This document shows, in pieces, positions 1 to 10,170 of a stretch of 64,000 nt of DNA. Origin of the DNA: Morinoia aosen (lineage: Eukaryota; Arthropoda; Malacostraca; Amphipoda; Talitridae); assembly GCA_030386875.1 (NCBI GenBank), contig CM059567.1, positions 58,016,020 through 58,080,019 on the forward strand, given 5' to 3'. The notes beneath the pieces are model-generated. The model was not told where the DNA came from and did not search any database. It saw only the letters and a program-made list of their open reading frames with translations. A program made the position numbers and the translations under genes. Each line of letters begins with the position of its first letter. The first letter of the stretch is position 1.

Positions 1-15
1 AAAAGTTAGACTGGG
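1..15. mobile_element. Truncated end of 107-bp foldback element
   Basis: The first bases end in GTTAGACTGGG, which matches the right terminus of the foldback family seen whole at 9142-9248 and 49431-49537. The rest of this copy lies outside the window. The match is short, so the assignment is moderate. Confidence 0.5.
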
Positions 16-1584
16 TTTCGATGTGCTAGACGGCAGAATACATCAGAAATAGAACTATTGTATCTCCATTAAGAAGTTGAAATTTCTTGTCATTAATAAC
101 AAACTACCAGTTGTTCCAAGTGGGTGAATTTTTCCTGAAGCTTGAATTACCTTTGAAGCTACATTCGATCTAATGCTATCATTCTGAAACGGACGACTAT
201 GAAACAATAATAAGTATAGCACTGATATTGAAGTGAAAAATATACCAACTGATTACACATTTAGATTCTTTTTTTTGTACCACGATGTCCAATAATTCTC
301 GTGTTATAATGATTCAATCTATAGCCCATCAACTATACAGGCACGCACCGCGCAGAATGCCACTCACGCAAATGTGTTCAGGTGAACTTTCACTGCTATA
401 CAGCGATGGAAGCTGAGCATGGAGAGCGCTGTTGGCCACTACATTATATGCCCCGTCCAAGTATCCCTGATACGGCGGTAGCATTTCCCACGTGACGTCA
501 CGGCTGGAGGTTAGGTCGCCCTCAGAAAAGCATACAAGTTACTTACCACATGACACGCGCGCCTAAGCCATTTCCCTCAAATCGGAAGAAAATAAACTGA
601 GTATGAGCCCACGCGTACATCCTCATAAGTTTAAATGAATGTAGTTATGTTTCACTCCTGATTATTCTCACCGCGTGGTCTTTTGAAGTGTTGTAGTGCG
701 TGATACATTGTGAGCCGTAAATCATTTCTGAACCGTAAAACTATTTTTAAATCCTAAACAAGAGCACTTCACGTACAGCAGCAGATGTAATACATTTCAG
801 AGAATGTTAAAAAGATTTGCAATTTTTCAGCAAATTAACAGCTCTGGATCTGACGAGCCCAGAAATCGAACGTGTTTCATCAAGAGAGCGCAAGCAATCG
901 TCGCGCCGGATGCATTTCACTCTAGGGTGCGACAATTTCTGAAGCTGCTGAAATTCACTTCCTCTCAGACATAGCGTAATTTCGACGCTTTCCTTTGAAG
1001 TTCGTTCGAAAGATAAATGTTTGATTACAAAGCGCCGGAAAACTTACTCAAACTGAAGAGTTTCCTTGGCTATTTTTAGCTTTAGTGTCTTGGCATTGTT
1101 CGTTATGCAGTGCAGCTGCGGCGATGGCATTTAGTTATCTCTCTACGAGCGATTCCATGATCGTATTCGGCAATGCTGCATATTTGGGGGGTGCACCTAG
1201 TTACGGAATTTAAGAAGTTTTTTGTTATCGTTTACACATGCTTCACATATGTTACTACTGAAGTAGAGTGTAGTGTTACAGATATTAGTAGTTTTAAATT
1301 TATAGTAGATTTGTATAGAAATATATATTTATTAACAATGCATGTATTAAAGGATATAATTAAGATGCTACAAAGTTACCAGATCGTTGGCGATAAAGCT
1401 TTCGATTTGGTCTCTTTATTGAAAAAAATAATCTAATTAAGATGTAACAAAGCTTTTAGTTGAAGCTTTCCATTTAGTTTCTGGATTCAAAATGTACCAT
1501 CTTTGGCGCTGCGGCGAACTGCCCTCACGCGACCGTTACTGCCCTGAACTGCGCTGCTCTGCGCTGCGCTGGCGAGGACATGTT
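16..1584. other. No gene recognised
   Basis: Single-copy-looking sequence with only short open frames on both strands. It holds a CRE-like TGACGTCA near 494 and a GC-rich low-complexity stretch of GCGCTGC-like words near 1507-1572. No tandem or interspersed repeat was recognised. Confidence 0.4.
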
Positions 1585-1809
1585 AGCTAGCAAAGCAGCA
1601 TCTAGCAAGCTCGTATGAACTATCAATCAGATGATCTGCGAGACTGGTAGGTAGGAAATGCATTTTCACCTCGCATGCTGGATGCTTCATAAAACATGCA
1701 AGTTCAAGGTGAAGACAACGGCTCGCAATAGTGCTATTCCTACCTAACAGTCTCGCACACCATCTGCTAGATGGCTCATGCGAGTTGGCTAGATGCTGTT
1801 TTGCTAGCT
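1585..1809. mobile_element. Inverted-repeat (MITE-like) element
   Basis: The left arm, starting AGCTAGCAAAGCAGCATC at 1585, is mirrored by the right arm ending at 1809 (reverse complement AGCTAGCAAAACAGCATC). Similarity continues for about 75 bp per arm, including the shared GCGAGACTG and TAGGTAGGAA words, around a roughly 70-bp centre. There is no coding capacity. No target-site duplication was identified, so the superfamily is unknown. Confidence 0.75.
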
Positions 1810-2902
1810 CAGGGAGAGATGAGCCTTACTGTCAAGGCTGTTCACGGTTTGAGTGGCATGCTCGAACAATTGTAATTTCATGTTATATCTGCGTCTCGTA
1901 AACTTTAAGATGAAGCTATTTATAATAAATAGTTTTTTACGTAATAAGTGCAACTTATGAGTGAGTTAGTCTTCGAAAGATATAGAAACGCGAAAACAAA
2001 TGAGCAACTTGTCATGAAATGGCATTCAATCCCTGGGAAGTTACACAGATATAATTCACTTTCAATTCTCATTCCTATCAGTGCAAGGATTAATCACGGT
2101 TCATTTTGATGGGAAATGTAGACTGCGGTTAGGCTTGAAAATGTTCGCCAATGATTGGAATCCTTGAAGAATATGCTTGAGAAAGTTATGAATTAAATTT
2201 CTTAAACACCAGCAAGCTGTTTCAGAAGGCTTATTTCTTTTGCTGTATGGATTTGACACGCGACATAGTTTTAAATCGACATAGTTCATTATGGTACTAG
2301 TCGCATTGTAGTCGTGAAAGAGTACCATTGATGTTACGGATTAATAAGTGCTCTCTACGATGTATTTTTCGTAAGTTAAAAGAGGAAAATTATTTTTAAT
2401 TCATAATACATTTTTACAAGCTATGTTTCTTACAGTTCGTTCTTTAATGAAGGTGCACCTTCTTTTCTAGATGCACCTTTAATGCAAATGCTCACTCTCT
2501 CTCCTGATATAAAATCATTATTTTGGTAGCTTAGAGCATCTTCATGGATAAAAGTTTGAAAAAAAACCCTCTGCTACTCAGCATATTTTCTTCATTTGCC
2601 TTCTTCGACCCCAAAACATTTTCAATAGGTCTATCTAGGCCAGACGGCCTAGTCAACCTTGAGGACGACTAGTAAAATCGAAATTTATTCTCCTCATCTA
2701 AAGATGTTTAGCTGAGAAAACAATGAATGCGTGAATATAAAATGACATCTAAGAGAATTTTCTAGATCCTAAGATCAAAAAACATCAACACACGTAACGC
2801 AGAGATGAAGTATAGCAATGCAATAAATTCTTGGTAGGGGTATATCAATACGGATGGAGGGCAGTGTAATCCACGTGCAATCGAAATAATCTTCTTTAAT
2901 TT
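1810..2902. other. No gene recognised
   Basis: AT-rich sequence with short open frames only, the longest about 75 codons on the minus strand at 2101-2328. It lacks family motifs. No repeats were noted. Confidence 0.4.
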
Positions 2903-3200
2903 TGAGAAACGTAAACAGGATACAAAGGCATAATAAAATACTCTCCAAGTGAGACGCATTTTCCGACGTCGAAGAAATGAAGAAGGAGAGAATATCGTCG
3001 TCGATGTTGAGCAGTGATCATTATGGTTATTGATTCGTATTTGTTATTCCGTGAAACGTAATAAGGATGCAAGGGCATTTTAAAATACTCCTCGCTAATT
3101 AGCGAGACGCATCCTTTGATGTGAGGGCAATTACTCACTCGGAAGGAGCAGGAAATATTGTCGATGCTGCTTGCCGATTACTATTGTAATTATGAAGATC
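2903..3200. repeat. Two-copy tandem duplication (about 148 bp)
   Basis: Two diverged copies, about 2903-3049 and 3050-3200, share the order GAAACGTAA, AAATACTC, GAGACGCAT, AGGA and ATATTGTCG-like words. The minus-strand frames here are chance frames running through the duplication. Confidence 0.7.
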
Positions 3201-3289
3201 ATAAAAATTTCTAGCGAGACTTCCGCATCACGTGTGTTAACTACTGCAATGAAACAATATTGCAATATTAATATGAAGTAACGCTTGCT

Positions 3290-3395
3290 CATTATTTGGT
3301 TGATATTATAGTTGTGTAGGTTACATATTACACTCGGAATTTATTTGGTTTACATTATAAATGTGTGGGTTCCATTTCGCTTGGAATCTAAATAT
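3290..3395. repeat. Two-copy short duplication (about 60 bp)
   Basis: TTATTTGGTT, followed by a TTATA-rich segment, GTGT, GGTT and CTCGGAAT/CTTGGAAT, occurs twice in tandem with substitutions. Confidence 0.6.
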
Positions 3396-3785
3396 CAGTC
3401 CTTGAATATATTACTCGTAGCTCAACTGCTGATAAATCATGTCGATCCTACTGGGGTGCGCGCAGTTACAGAACCTCGTTAGCGTTGTGATGAGTTGACA
3501 GGTAATCCTGCCCACATTATAATTGACAATCTCTATGTAAACTGAATCATGGTTGCCATGGTTATTAGTTTGATAAATACTCTGCGGGTACAGGAAGAGT
3601 CGCTCAGAAAATTGTGAATTCTTCACAACCGTGTTTACATTTCAAATCTGTTATGGATTATGCGGTGTTGGAAAGGAAAATACATTACATTACATAAGAC
3701 AAATACAAACTTCATGTGATTGCAAGCGAAAGACAAGAGGTCATACAGAACGTAAAAGAATTATGGAACGTTAAACTAGAAAATA
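3396..3785. other. No gene recognised
   Basis: A 71-codon minus-strand frame at 3411-3626 has no recognised motif. No repeat structure was seen. Confidence 0.4.
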
Positions 3786-4289
3786 TCAAAAGGAATAAGT
3801 AAAAGCCTGGGAATATAACCAGAAAAAATAGTGAGGCAACCCTGGCAAGCGTGTTAACTGGTTGCCTTCAAAAATCTTACGTAATAACACCTTTGGTGTG
3901 AATTTATTTATACTAGTGCACACGTGCTGGTCGGCATTAATCTGAAGAATTTCATCCCTTCTTTCATGAGTTAAATTCTCTCGTACCACTCGACGTTGTC
4001 CAGCGCTATGACGAAGAATTTTCTCGTTTCTTTCATGTGTTAAGCTCTCTCTAGCAACTCGGTGCTGCTCTGTATTATTTTGTAGAATTTCCAAACGCCG
4101 GTCAAGGGTCAATTTAGGTCTAGCTTCTCGTTGGCGAGCAGCATTGCTTCGTCTTGCCATTTCGCGTTGTTCATCCGATCGTCTTCAGCGTTTTTCTTGC
4201 TGTTGAAGTCTTGCTACTTCTCTCTTGCTGTTGGACACATTTCTATCTTTGGTGGCCTCTTTTGCCGGAATTTTATTCTGAAATGTCGT
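3786..4289 (-). pseudogene. Decayed transposon protein fragment, possibly Helitron Rep/helicase N-terminus
   Basis: An ATG-initiated minus-strand frame of 124 codons begins at 4160. The same frame continues upstream to a TAG at 4290-4292 and is broken by one TGA at 4185-4187, which may be a CGA that lost its CpG. The product is rich in Arg, Gln and Glu and carries an internal repeat of about 23 residues: VARESLTHERNEKIL is followed by VVRENLTHERRDEIL and then a partial third copy. Charged RxxR/QR repeats of this kind occur near the N-terminus of arthropod Helitron replication/helicase proteins, which is the basis of the call. No Rep or helicase motif is present here. The downstream 45 codons lose this composition, so the fragment is truncated. 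Other transposon families with arginine-rich leaders remain possible. Confidence 0.45.
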
Positions 4290-4499
4290 CTATTATCTCT
4301 TCAAAGCTTTTCAAGAAAATTACAATTTCGAAACAATAACTCAAGTTCCAAAATCTAAGGCCTTATGCCCAGTATTAGCCAGGTTACTGGTCAAACGAAT
4401 TTAAAACATTTTTTCTTTGCATTATCAATTAAAAATATCAAAGCGACATAATGAATTTCAACAGAGAATTTCAACTCCAAAGAAAACTTCTATTTCTTA

Positions 4500-4791
4500 A
4501 AATAAGCCGATTGCGTATTGTGGATACCATAATCAAGAGGGAGTCACACAGACGGAGGGACCGACGGACGCGGCTACTTTTATAATAGTGATACGTATTT
4601 GGTGCCCACTTCTTCCGTCTCTCTGTGACGCTCATAAGTATGCTCAATGACTGTATCTGTGATACGAGTATCACCAGTGCACAGGCACAACAATATTAAT
4701 ATGGATAAATTATTTTGCCATCTACATCTGGACAATTCATTCAAGGAAAATATTGAATCCCGTCATTTTTGAAGGGCCGTGTACATTAGTA
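4500..4791 (+). mobile_element. Deleted copy of the long TIR element
   Basis: It shares with 50386-51210 a GACGGACGCGG-like word (about 4564), CCCGCTTCTTCC-like and CACGCTCATAAG-like words, the palindrome GTATCTGTGATAC at 4653-4665, and the terminal CCCGTCATTTTTGA...GGGCCGTGTAC ending at TA 4790-4791. The middle of the element, about 300 bp, is missing. The left boundary is approximate. Confidence 0.75.
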
Positions 4792-5019
4792 GAATACCAT
4801 ATAAATACCGTAGACGGTCGAGAAATACTGCATGTGCTAGGCGACCTAACCAGATGTTCTCAGGTGCGTACAACAGTGGGGAGGAAGGCGATGCATTCGA
4901 TTAGATAACAAAGGTAAATATGAGGTGACTATACGCTTATTCTATAATAGTTCCACTTGTTAGCTATCATTAGAAATTCATAGTTACTTTTAAAATGGTA
5001 GTCCATGTTGGAGAAATTC

Positions 5020-5345
5020 GTGAAAGTATCGGAAAAGTGAAAGGGCAGAGAAAGTGAAGGGCAAAGAGAAGACGAAAGGACAAGGAAAGTGAGTTAACAG
5101 GAAAAGTGAAAGTGTACAAAAGTGAAAGGGCAGGAGAAGTGAAAGGGCAGGAAAAGTGACAGTGTAACTAAATTGAAAGGGCAATGAAAGTGAGGGCGCA
5201 GGGAAAGTAACACTGCATGGAAAGTGAAAGGCCAGAGAAAATGAAAGGGCTGGAGAAGTGAACCAACAGAGAAAGTGAAATAGTAGGGAAAAACAGAGAA
5301 GTGATCAGACAAGGAAAGAGAAAAGGCAGGAAAGTGAACAAACAG
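5020..5345. repeat. Degenerate purine-rich tandem repeat (17-19 bp)
   Basis: About 17 imperfect copies of GAAAGTGAAAGGGCAGGA occur. The unit length varies, unlike the strict register of the array that follows at 5719. Minus-strand Phe/Pro/Leu-rich frames here are artefacts of the composition. Confidence 0.85.
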
Positions 5346-5718
5346 GTAAAGTAAAAGTGCTGGGCAGGTGGGAGCGCTGTAAAATCAAGAGTGTAGGGTT
5401 AGTGAAAGGCCAGAGATGCTTAACCCTCTACAGTTTATTTCCATCACCTTAACGAATGAAGACAAGAGAGCCTCAAATTAACTGCGTGTACAACACCGTG
5501 CGGTGGACTGTATAGTCTAATGTTAAGACTTAAGTTTAATGTCCACCACATCGCTGTTACGTTAGCCTGAGTTACGTTTGGCTCGTGGAACTAAATGGAG
5601 CGACCGAACGGGCTCAGCGGTCTGCAAATGTTGCACCGAGGAAACTATTTATCAAGAAGACAAGCTACTTTTATTTGATGACATTAGTATGTTTTGATGC
5701 TAGGCTCTCAGGTTTGTG

Positions 5719-7894
5719 ACAAACAAAGCGCGTGACAAACAAGTCACATGACAAACAAGGCGCATGACAAACAAGTCACATGACAAACAAGTCACATGAC
5801 AAACAAGGCGCATGACAAACAAGTCCCATGACAAACAAGGCGCATGACAAACAAGGCGCATGACAAACAAGTCCCATGACAAACAAGGCGCATGACAAAC
5901 AAGGCGCATGACAAACAAGGCGCATGACAAACAAGGCGCATGACAAACAAGTCCCATGACAAACAAGGCGCATGACAAACAAGGCGCATGACAAACAAGG
6001 CGCATGACAAACAAGTCACATGACAAACAAGTCACATGACAAACAAGGCGCATGACAAACAAGTCCCATGACAAACAAGGCGCATGACAAACAAGGCGCA
6101 TGACAAACAAGTCCCATGACAAACAAGGCGCATGACAAACAAGGCGCATGACAAGCAAGGCGCATGACAAGGAAGGCGCATGACAAACAAGGCACATGAC
6201 AAACAAGGCGCATGACAAACAAGTCACATGACAAACAAGTCACATGACAAACGAGGCGCATGACAAACAAGTCCCATGACAAACAAGGCGCATGACAAAC
6301 AAGGCGCATGACAAACAAGTCCCATGACAAACAAGGCGCATGACAAACAAGGCGCATGACAAGCAAGGCGCATGACAAGGAAGGCGCATGACAAACAAGG
6401 CACATGACAAACAAGGCACATGACAAACAAGGCACATGACAAACAAGGCGCATGACAAACAAGTCCCATGACAAACAAGGCGCATGACAAACAAGGCGCA
6501 TGACAAGCAAGGCGCATGACAAGGAAGGCGCATGACAAACAAGGCACATGACAAACAAGGCACATGACAAACAAGGCACATGACAAACAAGGCGCATGAC
6601 AAACAAGGCGCATGACAAACAAGGCGCATGACAAACAAGGCGCATGACAAACAAGGCACATGACAAACAAGGCGCATGACAAACAAGGCGCATGACAAAC
6701 AAGGCGCATGACAAACAAGGCGCATGACAAACAAGGCGCATGACAAACAAGGCGCATGACAAACAAGGCACATGACAAACAAGGCGCATGACAAACAAGG
6801 CGCATGACAAACAAGGCGCATGACAAACAAGGCGCATGACAAACAAGGCGCATGGCAAACAAGGCGCATGACAAACAAGGCGCATGACAAACAAGGGGCA
6901 TGACAAACGAGGCACGTGACAAACGAGGCGCATGACAAACAAGGCGCATGACAAACAAGAAACATGACAAACGAGGCGCATGATAAACAAGGCGCATGAC
7001 AAACAAGGCGCATGACAAACAAGGCGCATGACAAACAAGGCACATGACAAACAAGGCACATGACAAACAAGGCGCATGACAAACAAGGCGCATGACAAGC
7101 AAGGCGCATGACAAGGAAGGCGCATGACAAACAAGTCCCATGACAAACAAGGCGCATGACAAACAAGGCGCATGACAAGCAAGGCGCATGACAAGGAAGG
7201 CGCATGACAAACAAGGCACATGACAAACAAGGCACATGACAAACAAGGCACATGACAAACAAGGCGCATGACAAACAAGGCGCATGACAAACAAGGAACA
7301 TGACAAACAAGGCGCATGACAAACAAGGGGCATGACAAACGAGGCACGTGACAAACGAGGCGCATGACAAACAAGGCGCATGACAAACAAGGAACATGAC
7401 AAACAAGGCGCATGACAAACAAGGCGCATGACAAACAAGGCGCATGACAAACAAGGCACATGACAAACAAGGCGCATGACAAACAAGGCGCATGACAAAC
7501 AAGGCGCATGACAAACAAGGCGCATGACAAACAAGGCGCATGGCAAACAAGGCGCATGACAAACAAGGCGCATGACAAACAAGGGGCATGACAAACGAGG
7601 CACGTGACAAACGAGGCGCATGACAAACAAGGCGCATGACAAACAAGAAACATGACAAACGAGGCGCATGATAAACAAGGCGCATGACAAACAAGGCGCA
7701 TGACAAACAAGGCACATGACAAACAAGGCACATGACAAACAAGGCGCATGACAAACAAGGGGCATGACAAACGAGGCACGTGACAAACGAGGCGCATGAC
7801 AAACAAGGCGCATGACAAACAAGGAACATGACAAACAAGGCGCATGACAAACAAGGCGCATGACAAACAAGGCACATGACAAGCAAGGCGCATT
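5719..7894. repeat. 16-bp minisatellite, about 136 units
   Basis: The unit is ACAAACAAGGCGCATG with variants GTCAC, GTCCC, GGCAC, GGAAC, GAAAC and GCACGTG at the variable positions. Marker variants (ACAAGCAAGG at 6151, 6359, 6503, 7095, 7175, 7879) all fall in the same phase modulo 16, so there is no net indel over 2176 bp. Because 16 is not a multiple of 3 and the minus strand of most units lacks stops, all three minus frames stay open from about 6240 to 7880 (one to 7974, 652 codons), each giving a 16-residue Cys/Leu/His-rich repeat. On the plus strand every frame meets TGA regularly. Protein expression is unlikely. Higher-order copies are described in the findings. Confidence 0.97.
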
Positions 7895-8584
7895 GTATCG
7901 AGAGCTCCATCATATGAAGGAGTCAAAAAGAGGATATAATTGCGGGCCTGAAGGAGAGGCTCCGACTCTTTCAACTTTCCATCCTCATTAAACTGTTTTT
8001 ATTCTGAAGTTTTCTCCCCGAAATTAATTCAGTTTTAGATTACATCCGCGACTGAACACTTTTTTGCTAGCGGACAGAGTGCGTTGTGATAGTAACGGAA
8101 GAAAATTGAATGTTAGAGTGCTTTTTAAAGAACTAATTCTGTGTTAATGTATTTTTTCCACGTAAAGCAAATGAGCTTTACTCGTGGGGAAGTGATGCTG
8201 GTGGCTGCAAATTTCTGTAAGAAATCATCGATGAATTTCTCTTTACTTTGGCAATATTTTTTCTGTGTATGTGAAATTTTCTTCGTATATTTTAAGCGCT
8301 ACCGTAAATTGGAAATTAAGCTACTCAGTTCTTTGTGCATTAGGGGTGATTTTCTGTGTGCATTTACTGATCATACAATGATTTAATGATTTCGGTTGTA
8401 GGAGAGCAGGTCTAAATGCATTATGAACAGCCGATTTTACTTTTACTTGCACAACATGGAACTCCTTCTCGCATGTCGACCACTACTCATAATCTCAGTC
8501 CGTTACATGCTTCGAAAATAAATGATATTATGAGCTTCTTCTTATTTCATTTACCCATCGCTAGATGCAGTTATTGGAAACCTG
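7895..8584. other. No gene recognised
   Basis: Unique-looking AT-rich sequence. An 81-codon plus frame at 8141-8386 lacks recognisable domains. Confidence 0.4.
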
Positions 8585-8925
8585 GAGTTTTAGCTTTAAG
8601 TCGCCATAGCACGGTAACATTCTATAAAAGCATTGAAAGAACAGTTGAAAATCTCCATTCTACATCTATGGTGTCCATTTTTCATCAATGCACACAGTGA
8701 GCTGTAATGGTGATATGAACACCAATTCCAAAGAGCAGCCGCCAGAGCCCGATAACATTCTATAAGAGCATTATAAAAACAGCAGAAAATCTTCATTCTA
8801 CATCTGTATGGTCAAGTTTTAATCAACGGTTAATAATATCAATTTACACACCAATTCCAAAGAGCCTGAAAGCGCTCCAGTGCCGCAGCAATCTAAAAAC
8901 TGCTGAAAATTAAAAAATGCATCCC
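8585..8925. repeat. Diverged tandem duplication (about 140 bp, 2.3 copies)
   Basis: The order AACATTCTATAA, AGCATT, GAAAATCT, CATTCTACATCT, then ACACCAATTCCAAAGAGC occurs from about 8605, again from about 8753, and partly after 8850. Short open frames on both strands arise from the duplicated sequence. Confidence 0.75.
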
Positions 8926-9141
8926 ACGGAGCGTGGCATACCCCACAAGTAGACCCAAAATATAAATAAAAACTCGACTTAGAAAACATAGAAATAGGTA
9001 GACAGAGAATTAAATATGAAGGAAATATCTTTTACACAGTTAAACGGGAGGTTCCTTTGCAAAAGTTTCATCCCATGTCACCATATGAGAGGGCAACTAA
9101 AGAACTCCTCTGATGGCGCTGTAGGTGTCGCAGCCCTGCAT

Positions 9142-9248
9142 CCCAGTCTGACTATTTCGCCGCCTGCATGCATGTTTTTCGCCGCTCAAGTTATTAAATC
9201 GCTTAGGCGGTGAAAAACATGCATGCTCCGGCGAAAAGTTTGACTGGG
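9142..9248. mobile_element. 107-bp foldback element, complete copy
   Basis: The left arm begins CCCAGTCTGACTATTTCGCC and contains GCATGCATGTTTTTC. The right arm is its inverse and ends GTTTGACTGGG. Arms of about 40 bp surround a short centre with TTAAATCGCTTAGG. It has no coding capacity. It matches 49431-49537 closely (same 107-bp length) and 34053-34138. Confidence 0.85.
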
Positions 9249-9269
9249 ATTGGTTGTGTTCGTTTAGAT

Positions 9270-9540
9270 ACAAGTACGTGAGGAAACGAAAGAGTGTCAG
9301 AATTCACGAAAGAGTATGGAGGAATGTAAGAGAATATTTCAGTGTTCGAGAATGGGAGAATATTATAGAACATGAAAGCATATAATTGTATTGAATAAAT
9401 GAAAAGAAGAACATTAGTGATGGTGAGACCATGAAACGTTATTAGGCCATGAAAGAATATGAGAGAAACTGAGACGTGAAAGAATATGAGACAATTTGTG
9501 AGAATGCGGGACTTGATAGAATGTGAAAGAATACAAAATG
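9270..9540. repeat. Degenerate purine-rich repeats
   Basis: Words such as GTGAAAGAATATGAGA and GAATGTGAGAGAATAT recur at irregular 20-25 bp spacing. The long minus-strand frame over 9203-9715 (170 codons) overlaps this low-complexity stretch, contains no recognised domain and is not called as a gene. Confidence 0.6.
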
Positions 9541-9618
9541 TGTTCCCGTGTGCGACCTGTGGCTGCCGTGCAGTTGTCGTGACGTCACTGAGTTCACGGT
9601 CCAGCGCCACACGATCGA

Positions 9619-9704
9619 TCGAAACCTGCAGATGTGAATTGATTTCAGATACGCTGAAGTATCGAAACCTGCAGATGTGAACTGATATCAGATACGCTGA
9701 AGTT
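9619..9704. repeat. 43-bp tandem duplication
   Basis: TCGAAACCTGCAGATGTGAA starts at 9619 and again at 9662. The two copies differ at two or three positions. Confidence 0.9.
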
Positions 9705-9751
9705 AGCGACTCCATAAAAAAGGATAAGCTGGCAAAACTTCGAGTTACACA

Positions 9752-10170
9752 TCGACTTGAATCACCCGGGTGCTATTATTTAATCAACTCGAACCGCTCG
9801 GGTATTGATATTTAATCGATATGAATCACCATCTTGCTGTTGTTTAATCGATTGGATCACTCGGGTATTGATATTTAATTAACCTGAATCACCTGGATGT
9901 TGTTATTTAATCGCCTCGAATCCCTCGGGTATTGATATTCAATAAACCTGAATCACTCGGGTATTGATATTCAATAAACCTGATTCACTCGGGTATTGAT
10001 GTTTAATCGACTTGAATTACTCGGGTGTTTATATTCAATTAATCGACTTGACTCACCCTGTTGCTGTTTATTAATCGACTTGACTCACCCTTTTGCTGTT
10101 ATTTAATCAACTTGATTCACCCTGTTGCTGTTATTTAATCGACTTGGATCACCCGTGTGTTGTAATTAAC
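9752..10170. repeat. Degenerate tandem repeat (about 36 bp)
   Basis: About 11 copies of a unit containing GAATCACTCGGGTATTGAT followed by an ATTTAATCGACTT-like stretch. Two sub-types alternate regionally: CTCGGGTATTGATATT early and CACCCTGTTGCTGTTATT late. Confidence 0.9.

Noticed and set aside
5719..7894. CRISPR array
   Set aside because: Units are contiguous with no unique spacers, the sequence is eukaryotic, and no cas-like gene is present. The same holds for the other regular arrays (22, 24, 29, 32 bp).
5700..7974. Minus-strand open frames up to 652 codons with Cys/His-rich repeats (zinc-finger-like look)
   Set aside because: All three minus frames are open with the same repeat because the 16-bp unit lacks stops. 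There is no Cys/His spacing typical of zinc fingers and no non-repeat domain.
9203..9715. 170-codon minus frame
   Set aside because: Overlaps low-complexity purine repeats, the end of a foldback element and a 43-bp duplication; composition Phe/Ile/Ser-rich without a domain.
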